The notes: generated by a model from the sequence alone, not told the origin. Numbered from the stretch's first letter, positions 18,326 through 28,573 are shown. The stretch: DNA of 64,000 bases from CBDFLS01 sp965249185 (GCA_965249185.1 CBDFLS010000001.1:434001-498000), one strand, 5' to 3'. Numbers and translations: made by a program.

Positions 18326-19775
18326 CGCGGGCGAAGGATGTGGAACCCATACGCCGGAGCCTCGGGTTCACCACCGGCTCCATGGCCAGGGCCAACAGCA
18401 TAAAGGTCACGGCGGTGATAACGATGAGCACTCCGGGAGGGACGATCCACCACCACCAGCCCAAGAAGACGGCGCCGGTCCTGAACCCCTGCTCCAGAAT
18501 CTGCCCCCACGTGGGGATGGAGGGGTCGCCCAGCCCCAGGAAGCTGAGTCCCGCCTCGGCCAAGATAGCGGCGGGCGCGAAGAAGATCATCTGGGCGAAG
18601 ACGAAGGGCGCTGTGTGAGGAAATACGTGGCGGTACATGATCCTCCAACGGGACGCCCCCACGGCGACGGCGGACTCCACAAGCTGCCCGGAGCGAAGCT
18701 GCAGCACCATGGAGCGGACCAGGATGGTGAGACCGGGCCAGCTAAATGCCACCAGGAACAGGATGATGAGCAGGAGATGGGACCCCAGTATGAAGACGAG
18801 AAAGATGAGCAGCGGCAGGAGGGGCACATTCGCCACGATATCGGTCAGCCGCTGGATGACCAGGTCGGTCTTGCCTCCCGAATAGCCGCTGATCACGCCC
18901 AGGGTGGTGCCGATGGCCGTTGTGGCCACCGACGCCAGCAGCGCGATAAGCAGAGCGATGGGCAGCCCGAAGAGGAGGCCCTGGGCCAGGTCTCTGCCCA
19001 GGGAGTCGGTGCCCATGAGCCCGAAGAGCGAGCCACCCACGACAAATTTCACCTGGTCCACCGAGTCCCGGGGGTCGCTCACGGTCACCCGCAGTATGAG
19101 CTCGTACCCGCCGTTGAGGAGGCGAAGCCCCTCCACGGCGGCCGGGTCGGGCAGGCCGACGATGGCCCGGGAGGTCGCGTCTCGAAACTGCTCCAGCGGC
19201 AGGCTTGCCCCGTATTCGTCCGCGAAGAAGTCCCGCATGGCCGCCGCCGTTTGCGGAGCGGCCGTGAGGGACACGCGCAGTGGTTCCTGATGGAACCGCT
19301 GGAAGGGCCCGGTCTCCTCTGAGCGGGGACTCGGCACCACCTGACGGTGCAGCGTCACCTCCGTGCCATCGGGCCGCGCCACGGAGGCGGCCAGGACCGG
19401 TGGCCGTCCGTAGTAGGTGACTCCCGCCACGCTGAAGTTCATGAATGTCGGCGGCTCGGCGGCGGTGAACTCCAGCGGCAGCCGATATGTCCGCACCTCG
19501 GTCGTGCCGGAAACGGCGACTTCGTCCGGCTCATCGCTGACCAGCGTGGCATGATGTACCGGTTTACGGCCGGAAAACAGACCGGTCCAGACCGGAGGGG
19601 CGCTCTTGGGGTTGTCCGCCCATACAGCCGGATTGTTCCACCTGCTCGTGCCGAAGTCCAGGGGGAAAGTGGCCACCACGTAGACCGATAGCGACACGAG
19701 CACCGTCAGCAGCGCCACGCCGGCCTTGCCCGTGCCGCTGGAGAACAGCTCCCGGAGCATCCCGCGCAAGGTCAT
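18297..19775 (-). CDS. oppC: ABC transporter permease (OppC-like) with large extracytoplasmic insert
   Basis: A 492-residue protein, longer than the usual OppC of about 300. A first helix near residues 16-36 is followed by some 180 soluble residues, probably outside the membrane, before the permease domain begins at about residue 215. The EAA loop is ESAVAVGASRWRIMYRHVFPH. The insert includes beta-rich segments such as EVRTYRLPLEFTAAEPPTF and may contact the unusually large binding protein. It overlaps oppB by four bases. Confidence 0.9.
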   Translation of the reverse strand: MTLRGMLRELFSSGTGKAGVALLTVLVSLSVYVVATFPLDFGTSRWNNPAVWADNPKSAPPVWTGLFSGRKPVHHATLVSDEPDEVAVSGTTEVRTYRLPLEFTAAEPPTFMNFSVAGVTYYGRPPVLAASVARPDGTEVTLHRQVVPSPRSEETGPFQRFHQEPLRVSLTAAPQTAAAMRDFFADEYGASLPLEQFRDATSRAIVGLPDPAAVEGLRLLNGGYELILRVTVSDPRDSVDQVKFVVGGSLFGLMGTDSLGRDLAQGLLFGLPIALLIALLASVATTAIGTTLGVISGYSGGKTDLVIQRLTDIVANVPLLPLLIFLVFILGSHLLLIILFLVAFSWPGLTILVRSMVLQLRSGQLVESAVAVGASRWRIMYRHVFPHTAPFVFAQMIFFAPAAILAEAGLSFLGLGDPSIPTWGQILEQGFRTGAVFLGWWWWIVPPGVLIVITAVTFMLLALAMEPVVNPRLRRMGSTSFARVDPARRGTR

Positions 19776-20827
19776 GAGCTGTACCTCACTCGCGGGTCCA
19801 GCACCACGTACAGGACCTCGAGCACCATGCGGGCCACCACGTACATCAGGGTGAATATGAACGTGAGGGCGACGATAACCGCCTCATCGGGCGTGCCGGC
19901 GATGGCGTCGAAGTAGAGCCGGCCCATCCCCCGCCAGTCGAAGACGGTCTCGATAAGGATCGCCCCGCCCAGGGAGCCGGTGAGCCCCAGGATGAGGCCG
20001 GTCACGATGGGAGGTGCGGCCACCCGCAGGATGTGACGCCGGATGACGACTCCTTCTGGCAACCCCTTCGCCCTGGCGACGGTGACATGGTCCTCCTGGG
20101 CCACGTTCAGCGTCATGGTCCTGACGGTGTACAGATAGGGGCCCACGCTGACCAGGACGAGTGAGGCAACGGGCAAAATGGCGTGCTTCAGTAGGTCCAG
20201 AGTGCGGCCGATGCCGCCCTCCGGCGGAGGCGTGCTGTACATGCCGCCCGCGGGGAGGATGCCCAGCTTGAAAGCGAAGACGAGGATCATGAGGATCCCT
20301 ATCCACCAGGCCGGTGTCGCGAAGGAGATGGCCGAGAAGTAGGAGATGACGCGGTCCAGCTTGGAGCCGGCCCGCGCCGCCATCCGCGCTCCCACCGCCA
20401 GTCCCACCACGGCGGTGATGATCATGGCAGTGGTCAGCAGCAGGACGGTATTGGGCAGCCGCTCCAGGATGATGTCTGAGACTCGGGGGCTTCCGGAGGA
20501 GCTCCTGAGCGTCCGGGCCTCGCCCAGATCAAGGGCGAGCACTCGGAAGAGGGTGTCGGGGAGCCGAGTGTACCATCGCTGGTCGACGCCATAGAAGGCC
20601 TCCAGCTCCTGCCGCTGGACCTCCAGCGTACGCTCCAGCTCGTCCGGATCGCGGATCGTCTGGGCCAGCGAGACCCGCAGGCCCCGCAGCTCCTCGCCCA
20701 CCTGGGCGTTCAGCAGGCGGTCCGAAAATCCGGTGGCGCCCAGGCTGATGACCAGCAGCACCAGGACGGCCACCAGGACGCCGAGAAGCGTCAACCCCCG
20801 TATGGCTAACGGCCGGACGAAGGACAT
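19772..20827 (-). CDS. oppB: ABC transporter permease (OppB-like)
   Basis: A 351-residue permease with an N-terminal membrane helix, an extracytoplasmic loop of about 70 residues (coiled-coil-like, EELRGLRVSLAQTIRDPDEL) and five further helices. The EAA motif is VARAKGLPEGVVIRRHILRVA. It forms the translocation pore with OppC. The stop overlaps oppC as ATGA, so translation is coupled. The binding-protein gene is 135 bp upstream. Confidence 0.93.
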   Translation of the reverse strand: MSFVRPLAIRGLTLLGVLVAVLVLLVISLGATGFSDRLLNAQVGEELRGLRVSLAQTIRDPDELERTLEVQRQELEAFYGVDQRWYTRLPDTLFRVLALDLGEARTLRSSSGSPRVSDIILERLPNTVLLLTTAMIITAVVGLAVGARMAARAGSKLDRVISYFSAISFATPAWWIGILMILVFAFKLGILPAGGMYSTPPPEGGIGRTLDLLKHAILPVASLVLVSVGPYLYTVRTMTLNVAQEDHVTVARAKGLPEGVVIRRHILRVAAPPIVTGLILGLTGSLGGAILIETVFDWRGMGRLYFDAIAGTPDEAVIVALTFIFTLMYVVARMVLEVLYVVLDPRVRYSS

Positions 20828-20962
20828 GGCCGCAGGGCCTCCGCTTCTATACCAGAGAGGTCTCGGCTGCTTGAGGACGCCCAGCGAGCATGATGGGGCT
20901 CCTTTCTACCGGCGAAAGGGGGCGGCGAAAGGGGGCGGCCGCGGAAGGCCCTCACGCTTGGC

Positions 20963-23446
20963 CTAGGGGACCACGTCCAAGCCGACGGCCCGCTCGGCCA
21001 GGGAGGCGATCTCGTCGCTGAAGGCAGCCAGGGAGAGAGTGTACACCCCAGGGACGAGTCCGGCGGTCGTCCCCGAGTCGAGCCGGACGGTGAAACTGCC
21101 GCCGGAGGACGGCTCGACCTGCCCATCGGCGACGATCCTGCCCTCAGACGGGTCCACAAGCACATAGCGCAGGCTCAGCTTCCCCGGCCCCTCAACCTCG
21201 ACCGTGACCTCGGCGGCCCGGCCCGCGGTGACCGGCTCCACCGTCACCCGGCCGATCTCGAGGCGAGGCGCGGCTCCGAGGAACCACTGGCCCGGCCGGT
21301 AGGGATAGCTCGGGTCACGGTAGGCCACGATCTCGGCGAACTGGGCCGGCGGGTCGTACCGGGTCAGCATGAAGGGACCATTGCTGATCACCAGGAGGCC
21401 ATGCTCGTCAAACCAGTCGATAGCCGCCTGATACCGGTCCTCGGCCTCCGCCTCGCTGGTCAAGGACACGTTTCCGACCGTGAACACTCCCTTGGGCAAG
21501 GCGGCGGCGGTGGCGAAGTCACGCAGGGCGCGGACCACCAGCCGGGCATCCCTGTCCACGACCAGGCTCAGCCAGCTCACCTTGAACCGGGCGGCGGCGG
21601 TGTCGCTGTAGGCGGCGCGCCGCTGCTCAAACACCAAGTCGTCCATGGCGGCCAGCAGCTCCCAGGGAGTGCTCAGGCCCGTGGGCGAGGCGTAGGACGC
21701 GATCTGGCGCTCATCGAAGTGCCAGAAGTCTACGTAGACCTCCAGCCTGTTGTCGTCCAGGATGCGGTAGCCACGGATCGTGTCGAGATAGGGCCGCGCC
21801 GTGACCCCCAGGGCGAACTCGATCTTCACCTTGTTGGGGTCGTAGGAGATCTCATGGGACTGGGCGATGGAGTAGACCGCATCGGCCATGGTGATGGGCT
21901 GACCGTGGTGCCACTTGGCGCTGAAGTACTTGGAATAGTCGAAGGTCACCTTGCTGGTGGCCTGGACCCCCTGGCCCAGCGCGCGCCACTGGTCGCGGAC
22001 GGCGTCCCACATGACGGCGTCGGCGGGCACATCGAGCTTCTGCTGAGGCCCCGCGGTCTCCACCTCAAAGCCGGCCCGGAAGGGCATGGGGATGCCGGTG
22101 AAGGGGTGGTTCCAGACCGGCGGGTCGTGGAGATTTATCCAGATATCGTTGCTGTAGACATCGCCGAAGCCGCCCACCGGGTTCCAGGTGGTGCGGTCGG
22201 TCCACACCCAGAGATTCCCCACCGTCAGATCGGTCTCGCCGGGGACGAAGGCTTCCCGGACGCTCCAGGGACCCTTGGGGCCGGCCACCAGGTCGGTGGT
22301 GATGCCGCGCACGTCCACGCTCACGGGAAAGCTGTTCATGACCGTTGCCACGCCGATGCGGACCGACTCGTCCAGCGCGAGCTCCGTCATGCGCCGGTAG
22401 ATCTCGTCCCGCTCCTGGGCGTTCTGAAAGTCTCCCGTGAACAGGCGTTGTCCCAGCTCGTCCAGCTCATCCTGCTGGTACTGCCAGAAGCCGACCTCCC
22501 GCCAGCCGGGCATGTTGCCCAGCCAGGGGGCCGCCATCTGATTGATGGTGGCGAAATCGTACCGCTGGGAAGCCGAGCGGCCCCAGCCCTCGGTGTAGAG
22601 GTGCCAGCTAAAGGCTTGCGGGTCGGAAGCGTAGACCCCGAGGACCGCCGGAGCGAACTGCTGGTAGCTGGGGGCGACGGTAAAGCCCGCCTTCTCCAGC
22701 TCCACACGCAGCAGGTTGCCGACGTCCCAGCGCTCGTCCTCCACCCGGATAATGAAGGTGAGCCGAACGGACTGACCCTGGTAGTGCCACTTCCCGTCCA
22801 CCAGATCGGCCCCCATTGCGGCCATCTCCCGCTGAATGATGCTCCGGGCCCGCTCCGGGTCGTAGCGGATATCCGACCCCTTCACCTGGCTGTAGACGGT
22901 GAGGAAATCGAAATCGCTGGCGCCCAGGTGGGTGATCATGGGGAGGGCCATGCCCTGATAGATGTCGCTGACAATGAACTCGCGGTCGACCAGATACTGG
23001 ACCGCCTGACGGACCGCCTTGCTGGAGAAGGGATTGAGGCGGCCCTCCGGGGGAGGGGCCGGGTTCAGGATGATGGAGATGGTGCTGGCAGGAGCCTCGT
23101 GGATCAGTAGGTTGGTCTCTTTGCGAAGCTCGCGGGCGGCGGGAGTCTTGAGGCTGAACAGGTACATATCCATCTCGCCCGCCTGCATGTGCAAAGGCGC
23201 CCGGTCCACGTGGAAGGACTTGAAAAACACACGGTCGGCGGCGGGGCCGGGCCGATTGTGGGGCGGCGCATACTCCGCCGGGGTGATGGCAGGCCGCCGC
23301 GTGGGTGTCGGCGGCGTCTGTCCCGCCGTACCGGTCTCGGTAGTCCCGAGAGCAGCCGTGGCGGTGGGCTTCGCATCGCCGCTGCAGGCAGCCGCCATCA
23401 GGCCGACGGCCAGCAGCGAGATGCCCAGCCAACGCGGTTCGTGCAT
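20963..23446 (-). CDS. Very large family-5 extracellular solute-binding lipoprotein
   Basis: 827 residues, against 500-600 for typical DppA/OppA proteins. The signal peptide has lipobox AAAC around residue 19, then a Thr/Ala-rich linker. Family-5 features include FSSKAVRQAVQYLVDREFIV, YDPERARSIIQREMA and ISYDPNK. The extra C-terminal 120-150 residues form an Ig-like beta domain (ISNGPFMLTRYDPPAQF then TVEVEGPGKLSLRYVLVDP). The start at 23446 was chosen because the signal peptide begins there; an ATG at 23572 lies inside the upstream gene. The ligand is unknown. Confidence 0.9.
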   Translation of the reverse strand: MHEPRWLGISLLAVGLMAAACSGDAKPTATAALGTTETGTAGQTPPTPTRRPAITPAEYAPPHNRPGPAADRVFFKSFHVDRAPLHMQAGEMDMYLFSLKTPAARELRKETNLLIHEAPASTISIILNPAPPPEGRLNPFSSKAVRQAVQYLVDREFIVSDIYQGMALPMITHLGASDFDFLTVYSQVKGSDIRYDPERARSIIQREMAAMGADLVDGKWHYQGQSVRLTFIIRVEDERWDVGNLLRVELEKAGFTVAPSYQQFAPAVLGVYASDPQAFSWHLYTEGWGRSASQRYDFATINQMAAPWLGNMPGWREVGFWQYQQDELDELGQRLFTGDFQNAQERDEIYRRMTELALDESVRIGVATVMNSFPVSVDVRGITTDLVAGPKGPWSVREAFVPGETDLTVGNLWVWTDRTTWNPVGGFGDVYSNDIWINLHDPPVWNHPFTGIPMPFRAGFEVETAGPQQKLDVPADAVMWDAVRDQWRALGQGVQATSKVTFDYSKYFSAKWHHGQPITMADAVYSIAQSHEISYDPNKVKIEFALGVTARPYLDTIRGYRILDDNRLEVYVDFWHFDERQIASYASPTGLSTPWELLAAMDDLVFEQRRAAYSDTAAARFKVSWLSLVVDRDARLVVRALRDFATAAALPKGVFTVGNVSLTSEAEAEDRYQAAIDWFDEHGLLVISNGPFMLTRYDPPAQFAEIVAYRDPSYPYRPGQWFLGAAPRLEIGRVTVEPVTAGRAAEVTVEVEGPGKLSLRYVLVDPSEGRIVADGQVEPSSGGSFTVRLDSGTTAGLVPGVYTLSLAAFSDEIASLAERAVGLDVVP

Positions 23447-23451
23447 CACGG

Positions 23452-25869
23452 TTAGCTTCCCCCCCACGGCGGGCCGTCGCGGCGGCGTCTCGCCTGGAGC
23501 GCGATGGTCAGATAGGCAGCACCTACGGCCGCCAGGCCCGCGGCTCCGAGCGCCGATAAGACAATCGTCCACCAGGGCGTGCTCCCGCCGCCATCGCCCC
23601 GCCCCTCATCCTCCAGCAGGACCTGCACGCGCTGCAGCTCGACGCCAAGCTGTGCGGCTTCAACGCCCTCGCTGGTCTCGATCGTCCGCGTCAGCTCCTC
23701 CAGCCGCGCCTCCACGTCCCGCTGAATGTCACGGATGCTGCCGAAGCCGAACTCGGCGAAGAAGGAGGTAACGGCCAGGTTGCCCGACTCATCGAAGACA
23801 CGCACGTCCTGAGCGCCCTCTCCAGAGACAGGCATAAACAGCCGTGACGTGAACTGGCCCTCGCCGTTGGTGCGCTCCGTGGCCACGGAGACGCCGCCAA
23901 CCGTGACGAAGACATTGAGGTCCGGCTGGAAGTTGAACCCCTGGAGGGTCACCTCCTGGCCGCCGGGGCCGGCGGCGGGGCTGAGGAACACCTCGGCCGA
24001 GATCAGGGCGCTGCGCCGGGCGAAGCCTATCTTTTGGTTGGGCGCGCCGAACTCGCCCAGCCGCGCATCGGCCCATACGGCGTAGACGTCGTCCCCGGTG
24101 GCGGAAAGGGAGAAGTAATCGCCGATGAACAGGCCGAAGGGAAAGGCCCTGTTCGGATTGGATGAGAAGTCGGTCACCCGGGTATCCGCGGTCCGGAAGT
24201 CCAGCTCGGGAAGCTCGAACCCCCACGTCTCGCCCTCGTCCTCCGACTGGGTCATGTAGAGGTGGTACCGGGTCTCGGATGCGTCATCCCGCATGTCTCC
24301 CCACATGACATAGATATTTCCCGCAGGGTCCGTGTCTATGGCGGGAAAGAACTGGAACCTGTCGGTCTCGTCGCCGCCCAGGATCCGCGCCCTGCTCCAG
24401 GTCACGCCCCGGTCCCGGGAGCGAATGAAGTAGACATCGCCATCGTCGGTGGGCTTGGCGGGGTTGAGGCCCACATACACAACGTAGATCTCGCCGCCGG
24501 GCCCAATGGCGATCTGGGGGAAGGCGGAGGCCCAGGAGCGGAAGAACGCATTCTTGGAGCGGAACTCCGGCTCGCGGAACAGGCTCGCGTTGACCGGCTT
24601 GGTGAACGTCTTGCCCGCGTCATCCGAGCGGGCAACATATATCTCCGCGAGGCCCTTCTGTGAATCGTCATCCGTGCTGTCCATCCAGGTCACGTACACC
24701 GTGCCGTCGGGGGCAACCCTCGGCTGGGAGCCCTGCACGACGCGCTTCAGGCCTTCCACCACAGCGGCGGCCGGCCCGGGCTCATCGCCCGAGGCACGCC
24801 GGACGGTGGGGCTCACGGAGATGGGCGCGCTCCACGTCTGTCCATCATCCTCCGACTGGACGAGTCTGATGGTGGTCTGTACTTCGTTTACGGCCAGCGC
24901 GGGCACATCGCCGATGTAGAGCACCGAGGCGATGACGGTGAAATCGGTGTACGTGATGTAGTTGACGTCCCGGTCGGGAGCGGTGGGATGTGGGCCAACG
25001 GCCATCCACGGCTTGTCCAGGAAGGAGATGCTGACCTCGCCCCGGGGCTGACCGCTCCTATCCACGAACAGATCGGAGGTGACCTTTCCGCGGGCGGTTG
25101 ATATTGACTCCCCCCATGAAAGGCCGCCGTCCTCCGATTTGGAATGGGCGATAGCGGACACTACCGCCTGGAGAACGAAGGGGCCGACGGTGAACTCCTC
25201 GACGCCGATGGAGATGAAGATGAGGTGAACGTTGCCATCCCGGTCGAACGCCACCACCGGGTCGCCGGCCGACACGAGGTCCTCTCTCAAGAAGGAGCTC
25301 TGAAACGGACCCTCCCAGATCTGGCCGCCGTCGAAGGAGACGTACGTGACGACGGAGGGGAAGTTGTAATCGATGACTCCCACCACGATGTGCTTGGGGT
25401 CATTAGGGTTCACCGCCATGTGCGGCTCGGTCTGAAACGGAGAATTGCCGAAGTCTCTGGTCACGAGGACCGTGCGGCTGAAGGCCGGCGAGGGGTCCCG
25501 GAAGGGCACCAGCACACCACCGCCCGGCTGCTGCAAGGTGGACCCGGCGCTGATGAACGGGCCCTCCAGGTCCCGCCACGCCAGTCTGGTCACGACATCC
25601 CAGCCAGGCCGTTTGAGCAGTCGCGGGTCCATACCCTCGGAGACGAGCCATGCCGTCCCCGAGGCCGCTTGCCTGAAGATGTCGGAGATAGTCTCATTCT
25701 TGACGCGAGAGCCTATCCCTTTAACTTTAAGACCAAATTCCCCCTCTTCGGCTTGTACCGTCGCCGGGACCGCGACACCGCCGCCGGAGCCCGTGGCTCC
25801 AGAGAGCGCCACCACCAGCGCCAGCGTGAGGATAAAGAGACCGCCCTTCAACATTGTTTTGGTGCCCAT
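23452..25869 (-). CDS. Sialidase-like Asp-box beta-propeller protein with C-terminal membrane anchor
   Basis: An 805-residue exported protein: an N-terminal signal peptide, a long beta-propeller, an IPT/TIG-like domain (PGGQEVTLQGFNFQPDLNVF), a short coiled coil and a C-terminal transmembrane helix with a basic tail (QARRRRDG). At least five Asp-box repeats of the SxDxGxTW type are visible: SEDGGLSWGE, SEDDGQTWSAP, SDDAGKTFTKP, SRDRGVTWSRA and SEDEGETWGFE. The sialidase arginine triad and FRIP motif were not identified, so sialidase activity should not be assumed. It lies 5 bp upstream of the binding-protein gene, suggesting a shared operon. Confidence 0.85.
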   Translation of the reverse strand: MGTKTMLKGGLFILTLALVVALSGATGSGGGVAVPATVQAEEGEFGLKVKGIGSRVKNETISDIFRQAASGTAWLVSEGMDPRLLKRPGWDVVTRLAWRDLEGPFISAGSTLQQPGGGVLVPFRDPSPAFSRTVLVTRDFGNSPFQTEPHMAVNPNDPKHIVVGVIDYNFPSVVTYVSFDGGQIWEGPFQSSFLREDLVSAGDPVVAFDRDGNVHLIFISIGVEEFTVGPFVLQAVVSAIAHSKSEDGGLSWGESISTARGKVTSDLFVDRSGQPRGEVSISFLDKPWMAVGPHPTAPDRDVNYITYTDFTVIASVLYIGDVPALAVNEVQTTIRLVQSEDDGQTWSAPISVSPTVRRASGDEPGPAAAVVEGLKRVVQGSQPRVAPDGTVYVTWMDSTDDDSQKGLAEIYVARSDDAGKTFTKPVNASLFREPEFRSKNAFFRSWASAFPQIAIGPGGEIYVVYVGLNPAKPTDDGDVYFIRSRDRGVTWSRARILGGDETDRFQFFPAIDTDPAGNIYVMWGDMRDDASETRYHLYMTQSEDEGETWGFELPELDFRTADTRVTDFSSNPNRAFPFGLFIGDYFSLSATGDDVYAVWADARLGEFGAPNQKIGFARRSALISAEVFLSPAAGPGGQEVTLQGFNFQPDLNVFVTVGGVSVATERTNGEGQFTSRLFMPVSGEGAQDVRVFDESGNLAVTSFFAEFGFGSIRDIQRDVEARLEELTRTIETSEGVEAAQLGVELQRVQVLLEDEGRGDGGGSTPWWTIVLSALGAAGLAAVGAAYLTIALQARRRRDGPPWGGS

Positions 25870-25927
25870 ATGCTCCAGCCTCTGTACTCCAGCCTCACTT
25901 GAGCGCGTCTATCACGAGAATTGGTTG

Positions 25928-26584
25928 CTACCGGCTGTCTGTAACCCGCACGAGGATGTCGATACGGTCTATAAGGGCGAGAAGCACCGACTGCCAGAAA
26001 TCGTCCGTGGCCTGAAAGTAGTTGTTCGCCCCCGTGCGCACATAGCTGGCACTAGAGGCTTCAGCGCCGCCCCCCGACGTCTCGAGCCATTCGATGTAGG
26101 CCGGGAGATGATTGACCACCCGGTCTACCTTGGGGCCCAGGGATACATTCGACTTGACCGCCAGGGACTTTACCTGGGACCAATAGACCGTCGCCTCTTC
26201 CATCGCCCGGGGCGGACTCTTGCGGATCTCAGCGAGGAGGAGACGGTCGTTTTCGAAATCATCGACCAGCTCCGTGATGGCCTGGATAGTATCCTCCGCT
26301 CCGGCCACGTCGGTGAAGCGCTCCGGCCGCGCTCCCTCAGACCCGCCACTCCCCACCTGTGCGCCGGCCTGCGCAGCGGAAGCAAGGGCCGCTGGGTCCA
26401 GCGCCTGAACCAGCTCATCCACCTGAGTGCGAAGGCGCGAGACTTCGCTCTCCAAGCCGTTGTGCCCGCTGGCTGCCGGCCACACGAGATATGCGATGGC
26501 GAACCCGGCGCCAGCGGCCACGAGCAGGGCGATGGCCGCGCGCCGCCGTCCCAGCAGAAGACGCCCAACCGCTACGCGCTGCAC
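25928..26584 (-). CDS. Hypothetical membrane-anchored coiled-coil protein
   Basis: 218 residues. One N-terminal membrane helix (AAIALLVAAGAGFAIAYLVWP) is followed by a coiled coil (LESEVSRLRTQVDELVQALD) and a helical C-terminal domain. No family is recognised. It lies 58 bp upstream of the Asp-box protein gene and reads the same way, so it may be the first gene of the importer operon and act as an envelope scaffold. Downstream of the MFS gene at 26878 there are about 290 bp in which I see no gene. Confidence 0.65.
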   Translation of the reverse strand: MQRVAVGRLLLGRRRAAIALLVAAGAGFAIAYLVWPAASGHNGLESEVSRLRTQVDELVQALDPAALASAAQAGAQVGSGGSEGARPERFTDVAGAEDTIQAITELVDDFENDRLLLAEIRKSPPRAMEEATVYWSQVKSLAVKSNVSLGPKVDRVVNHLPAYIEWLETSGGGAEASSASYVRTGANNYFQATDDFWQSVLLALIDRIDILVRVTDSR

Positions 26585-26877
26585 TATAGCCCCGCCTCAC
26601 TACCTGCCAAGATTTAGAACCGAATGCCTCCCACTTGCTCGGAGAGAGGACCCGCCCGCCAAAGTATACGCAAATGGACCTGGGCCGGATCAGAAGGGGC
26701 CGTTGCGGGTAGCCAAGGCCTGCCCCAAGGCCGGCAAGCAGGCTTACAAGGGCGCGAGGGTATCACCAACCAGTCTGCCGGACAACCCCGTCGTGAGCGC
26801 TCGGTCAGGGCGAGCACCACGGCCGCGTACGTAGCTTACAGCGAACGTGCCACCCGGGACCGCGGTTGCAGCGCGCC

Positions 26878-28158
26878 TCAGCGGCTTGCCTGGGCGGGCG
26901 CTGGCGCTGGTGGGTCGGAGGCGCTGACTACCCCCAGGCCGCGCAGCGCCGGGCTGAACATGTTCACGGCCAGGATGTTTACGATGAGGAACACAGCCGC
27001 TCCACCAAATGCCCATGGCACACCGGTGAAATTGGCCACGGCGGCCACCATGCCGGCGCCCAGGGGGGGCAAGCTCCAAACGATGCCATACAGGCCCATT
27101 ACACGACCTCGCAGCTCGTCCGGCACGTGTGTCTGAAGCGTAACCTCTGTCGCGACGGTATACATGATCCCCGAAAATCCTACCATCGCTAACAGAAAGA
27201 GTGAGAGGAGAAACCACGGACTAGCGGCGAAGGCCACCAAGGACCCGCCAAAAGCGATAGTGCCCAGCGTGAATATGCTCCTCCCCCTGTAGCGCCGCAG
27301 GATGTTGGGCACTATGAGCACCGCCATTATTCCTCCGACCGGCGCGGCTGAGGCCAGGATCCCAAGGCCTCTCGAGTCGACTTGCAGAACATCCTTGGCG
27401 AATATGGGGAGCAGAAAGAGATAGCTCATGCCAAGAAGGTTATTCATGTAGCACGTGCCAATCAGGACACGAAAGAGAGGACGGCTCCAGATATACCGAA
27501 GGCCATCCGCCATGTTCCCAACCATGTTGCGCTGCTTCGCTGGAGGCACACGACGGGGCCGGAGCATCTGCACTACCGCCGCCATAATGCCGAAGCCCAT
27601 GGCGCCCATAAAGAAACTGGCTTCTGGGCCCGCTACATAAATAATGAATCCGGCGGCGGCCGGCCAGGCGATCCGGTTGAGGTCCCAGGCCATGCTGATG
27701 AGTGGAACGGCATTGGCCAGTTGCCGACGGTCTGGCAGCAGACGGGGATAGAGTGCCTGTCGACTGGGGTGATCGAAGGCCAGGAATGCGCCCATGAGAG
27801 CGGCTCCGACCACCAAGTGCCAGAGCTCCACTCGTTCCGTGAGGGTCAGGAAAGCCAGCACACCGACGATCGTGGCGGCGATCGATTGGACGACGGTGAG
27901 CACGTGTTTTGGGTTCAACCGGTCGGCCACGGCGCCACCCACGACATTCAAGGTAATGCTGGGCACGGCCAGAGCCAGGGTCACAAAGCTTAGGTCCAAA
28001 GCTGAGCCGGTCAGATGAAAGGCCAGCCACGCAATGGTGAAGTAGGTCAGGGCGTAGCCCATGATGTGGAACTGGAAACCCGTCCAATAGAGACGGAAGC
28101 TCGGGTACCGTAGTACGGCAAAGACCTGGAACTGGCGCGCGATGAGGGTCCTCAGCAT
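26878..28158 (-). CDS. MFS transporter, EntS/MFS_3-like
   Basis: 426 residues and twelve hydrophobic helices. LRYPSFRLYWTGFQFHIMGYA at the start and GGAVADRLNPKHVL in the first MFS loop match the MFS_3 group, like the exporter at 5941-7263. The mid-protein NNLLGMSYLFLLPIFAKDVL and the later MGLYGIVWSLPPLGA also align with that paralogue. Substrate unknown. Confidence 0.88.
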   Translation of the reverse strand: MLRTLIARQFQVFAVLRYPSFRLYWTGFQFHIMGYALTYFTIAWLAFHLTGSALDLSFVTLALAVPSITLNVVGGAVADRLNPKHVLTVVQSIAATIVGVLAFLTLTERVELWHLVVGAALMGAFLAFDHPSRQALYPRLLPDRRQLANAVPLISMAWDLNRIAWPAAAGFIIYVAGPEASFFMGAMGFGIMAAVVQMLRPRRVPPAKQRNMVGNMADGLRYIWSRPLFRVLIGTCYMNNLLGMSYLFLLPIFAKDVLQVDSRGLGILASAAPVGGIMAVLIVPNILRRYRGRSIFTLGTIAFGGSLVAFAASPWFLLSLFLLAMVGFSGIMYTVATEVTLQTHVPDELRGRVMGLYGIVWSLPPLGAGMVAAVANFTGVPWAFGGAAVFLIVNILAVNMFSPALRGLGVVSASDPPAPAPAQASR

Positions 28159-28573
28159 AGTGCTGCTCCATCACCTATCCGTATCGGCGCGTTCCCGTGC
28201 GGGGCGAAAGCGAGCATTCGGGTGGCCTACAGTCTAGCGGAGCGTGGCGGGAGTGCGAGGGGGTCGAACCGTCCCGTGGAAAACGTACAGCCAGAAGGTT
28301 ACCACGACGCCCACGCCTCCCAGTTGACCGGTGACTCCTCGGGTGGGGGCACTACCATGTCGGACGCGCTCTGTACCATCGCCACGGGCTTGAGAAAGCT
28401 CGCTGATGCATTCGAAGAGGTGGCCCAGACAAAGTTTAAATGACGCATCGGTCGGCAGATTTCGACCGAGGCCCAACCTACCAATGATCTACCGCTCGAC
28501 GTGTCCCAGAGTCTCTATTTAGAGCCAAAATGCTTAGCCGGCTGCACTCCACGTCGTCAGCGAGTATTCAAGA
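28159..28573. other. Gap before the IS1595 element
   Basis: About 415 bp. The only gene candidate is a 28-residue frame at 28357-28443. An inverted repeat TCGGTCG / CGACCGA (near 28450-28471) lacks a T tract. I see no family-level gene. Confidence 0.5.
28357..28443 (+). CDS. Possible 28-residue peptide
   Basis: A short frame beginning MSDALCTIATGLRKLADAFE and predicted as an amphipathic helix. A G-rich stretch 8 nt upstream of the ATG could serve as ribosome site. There is no homology that I recognise, so it may be chance. Confidence 0.2.
   Translation: MSDALCTIATGLRKLADAFEEVAQTKFK

Noticed and set aside
21401..23110. A 569-codon plus-strand frame inside the binding-protein gene.
   Set aside because: A shadow of a GC-rich gene; the minus-strand frame has a lipoprotein signal and family-5 motifs.
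23452..25869. Calling the Asp-box protein a sialidase.
   Set aside because: Asp-boxes alone are not diagnostic; the FRIP motif and arginine triad were not found.
28236..28330. A minus-strand T-loop-like text (GGTTCGACCCC) followed by CTCCCGCCA.
   Set aside because: No matching acceptor, D- or anticodon arms could be drawn, so it is not called a tRNA.
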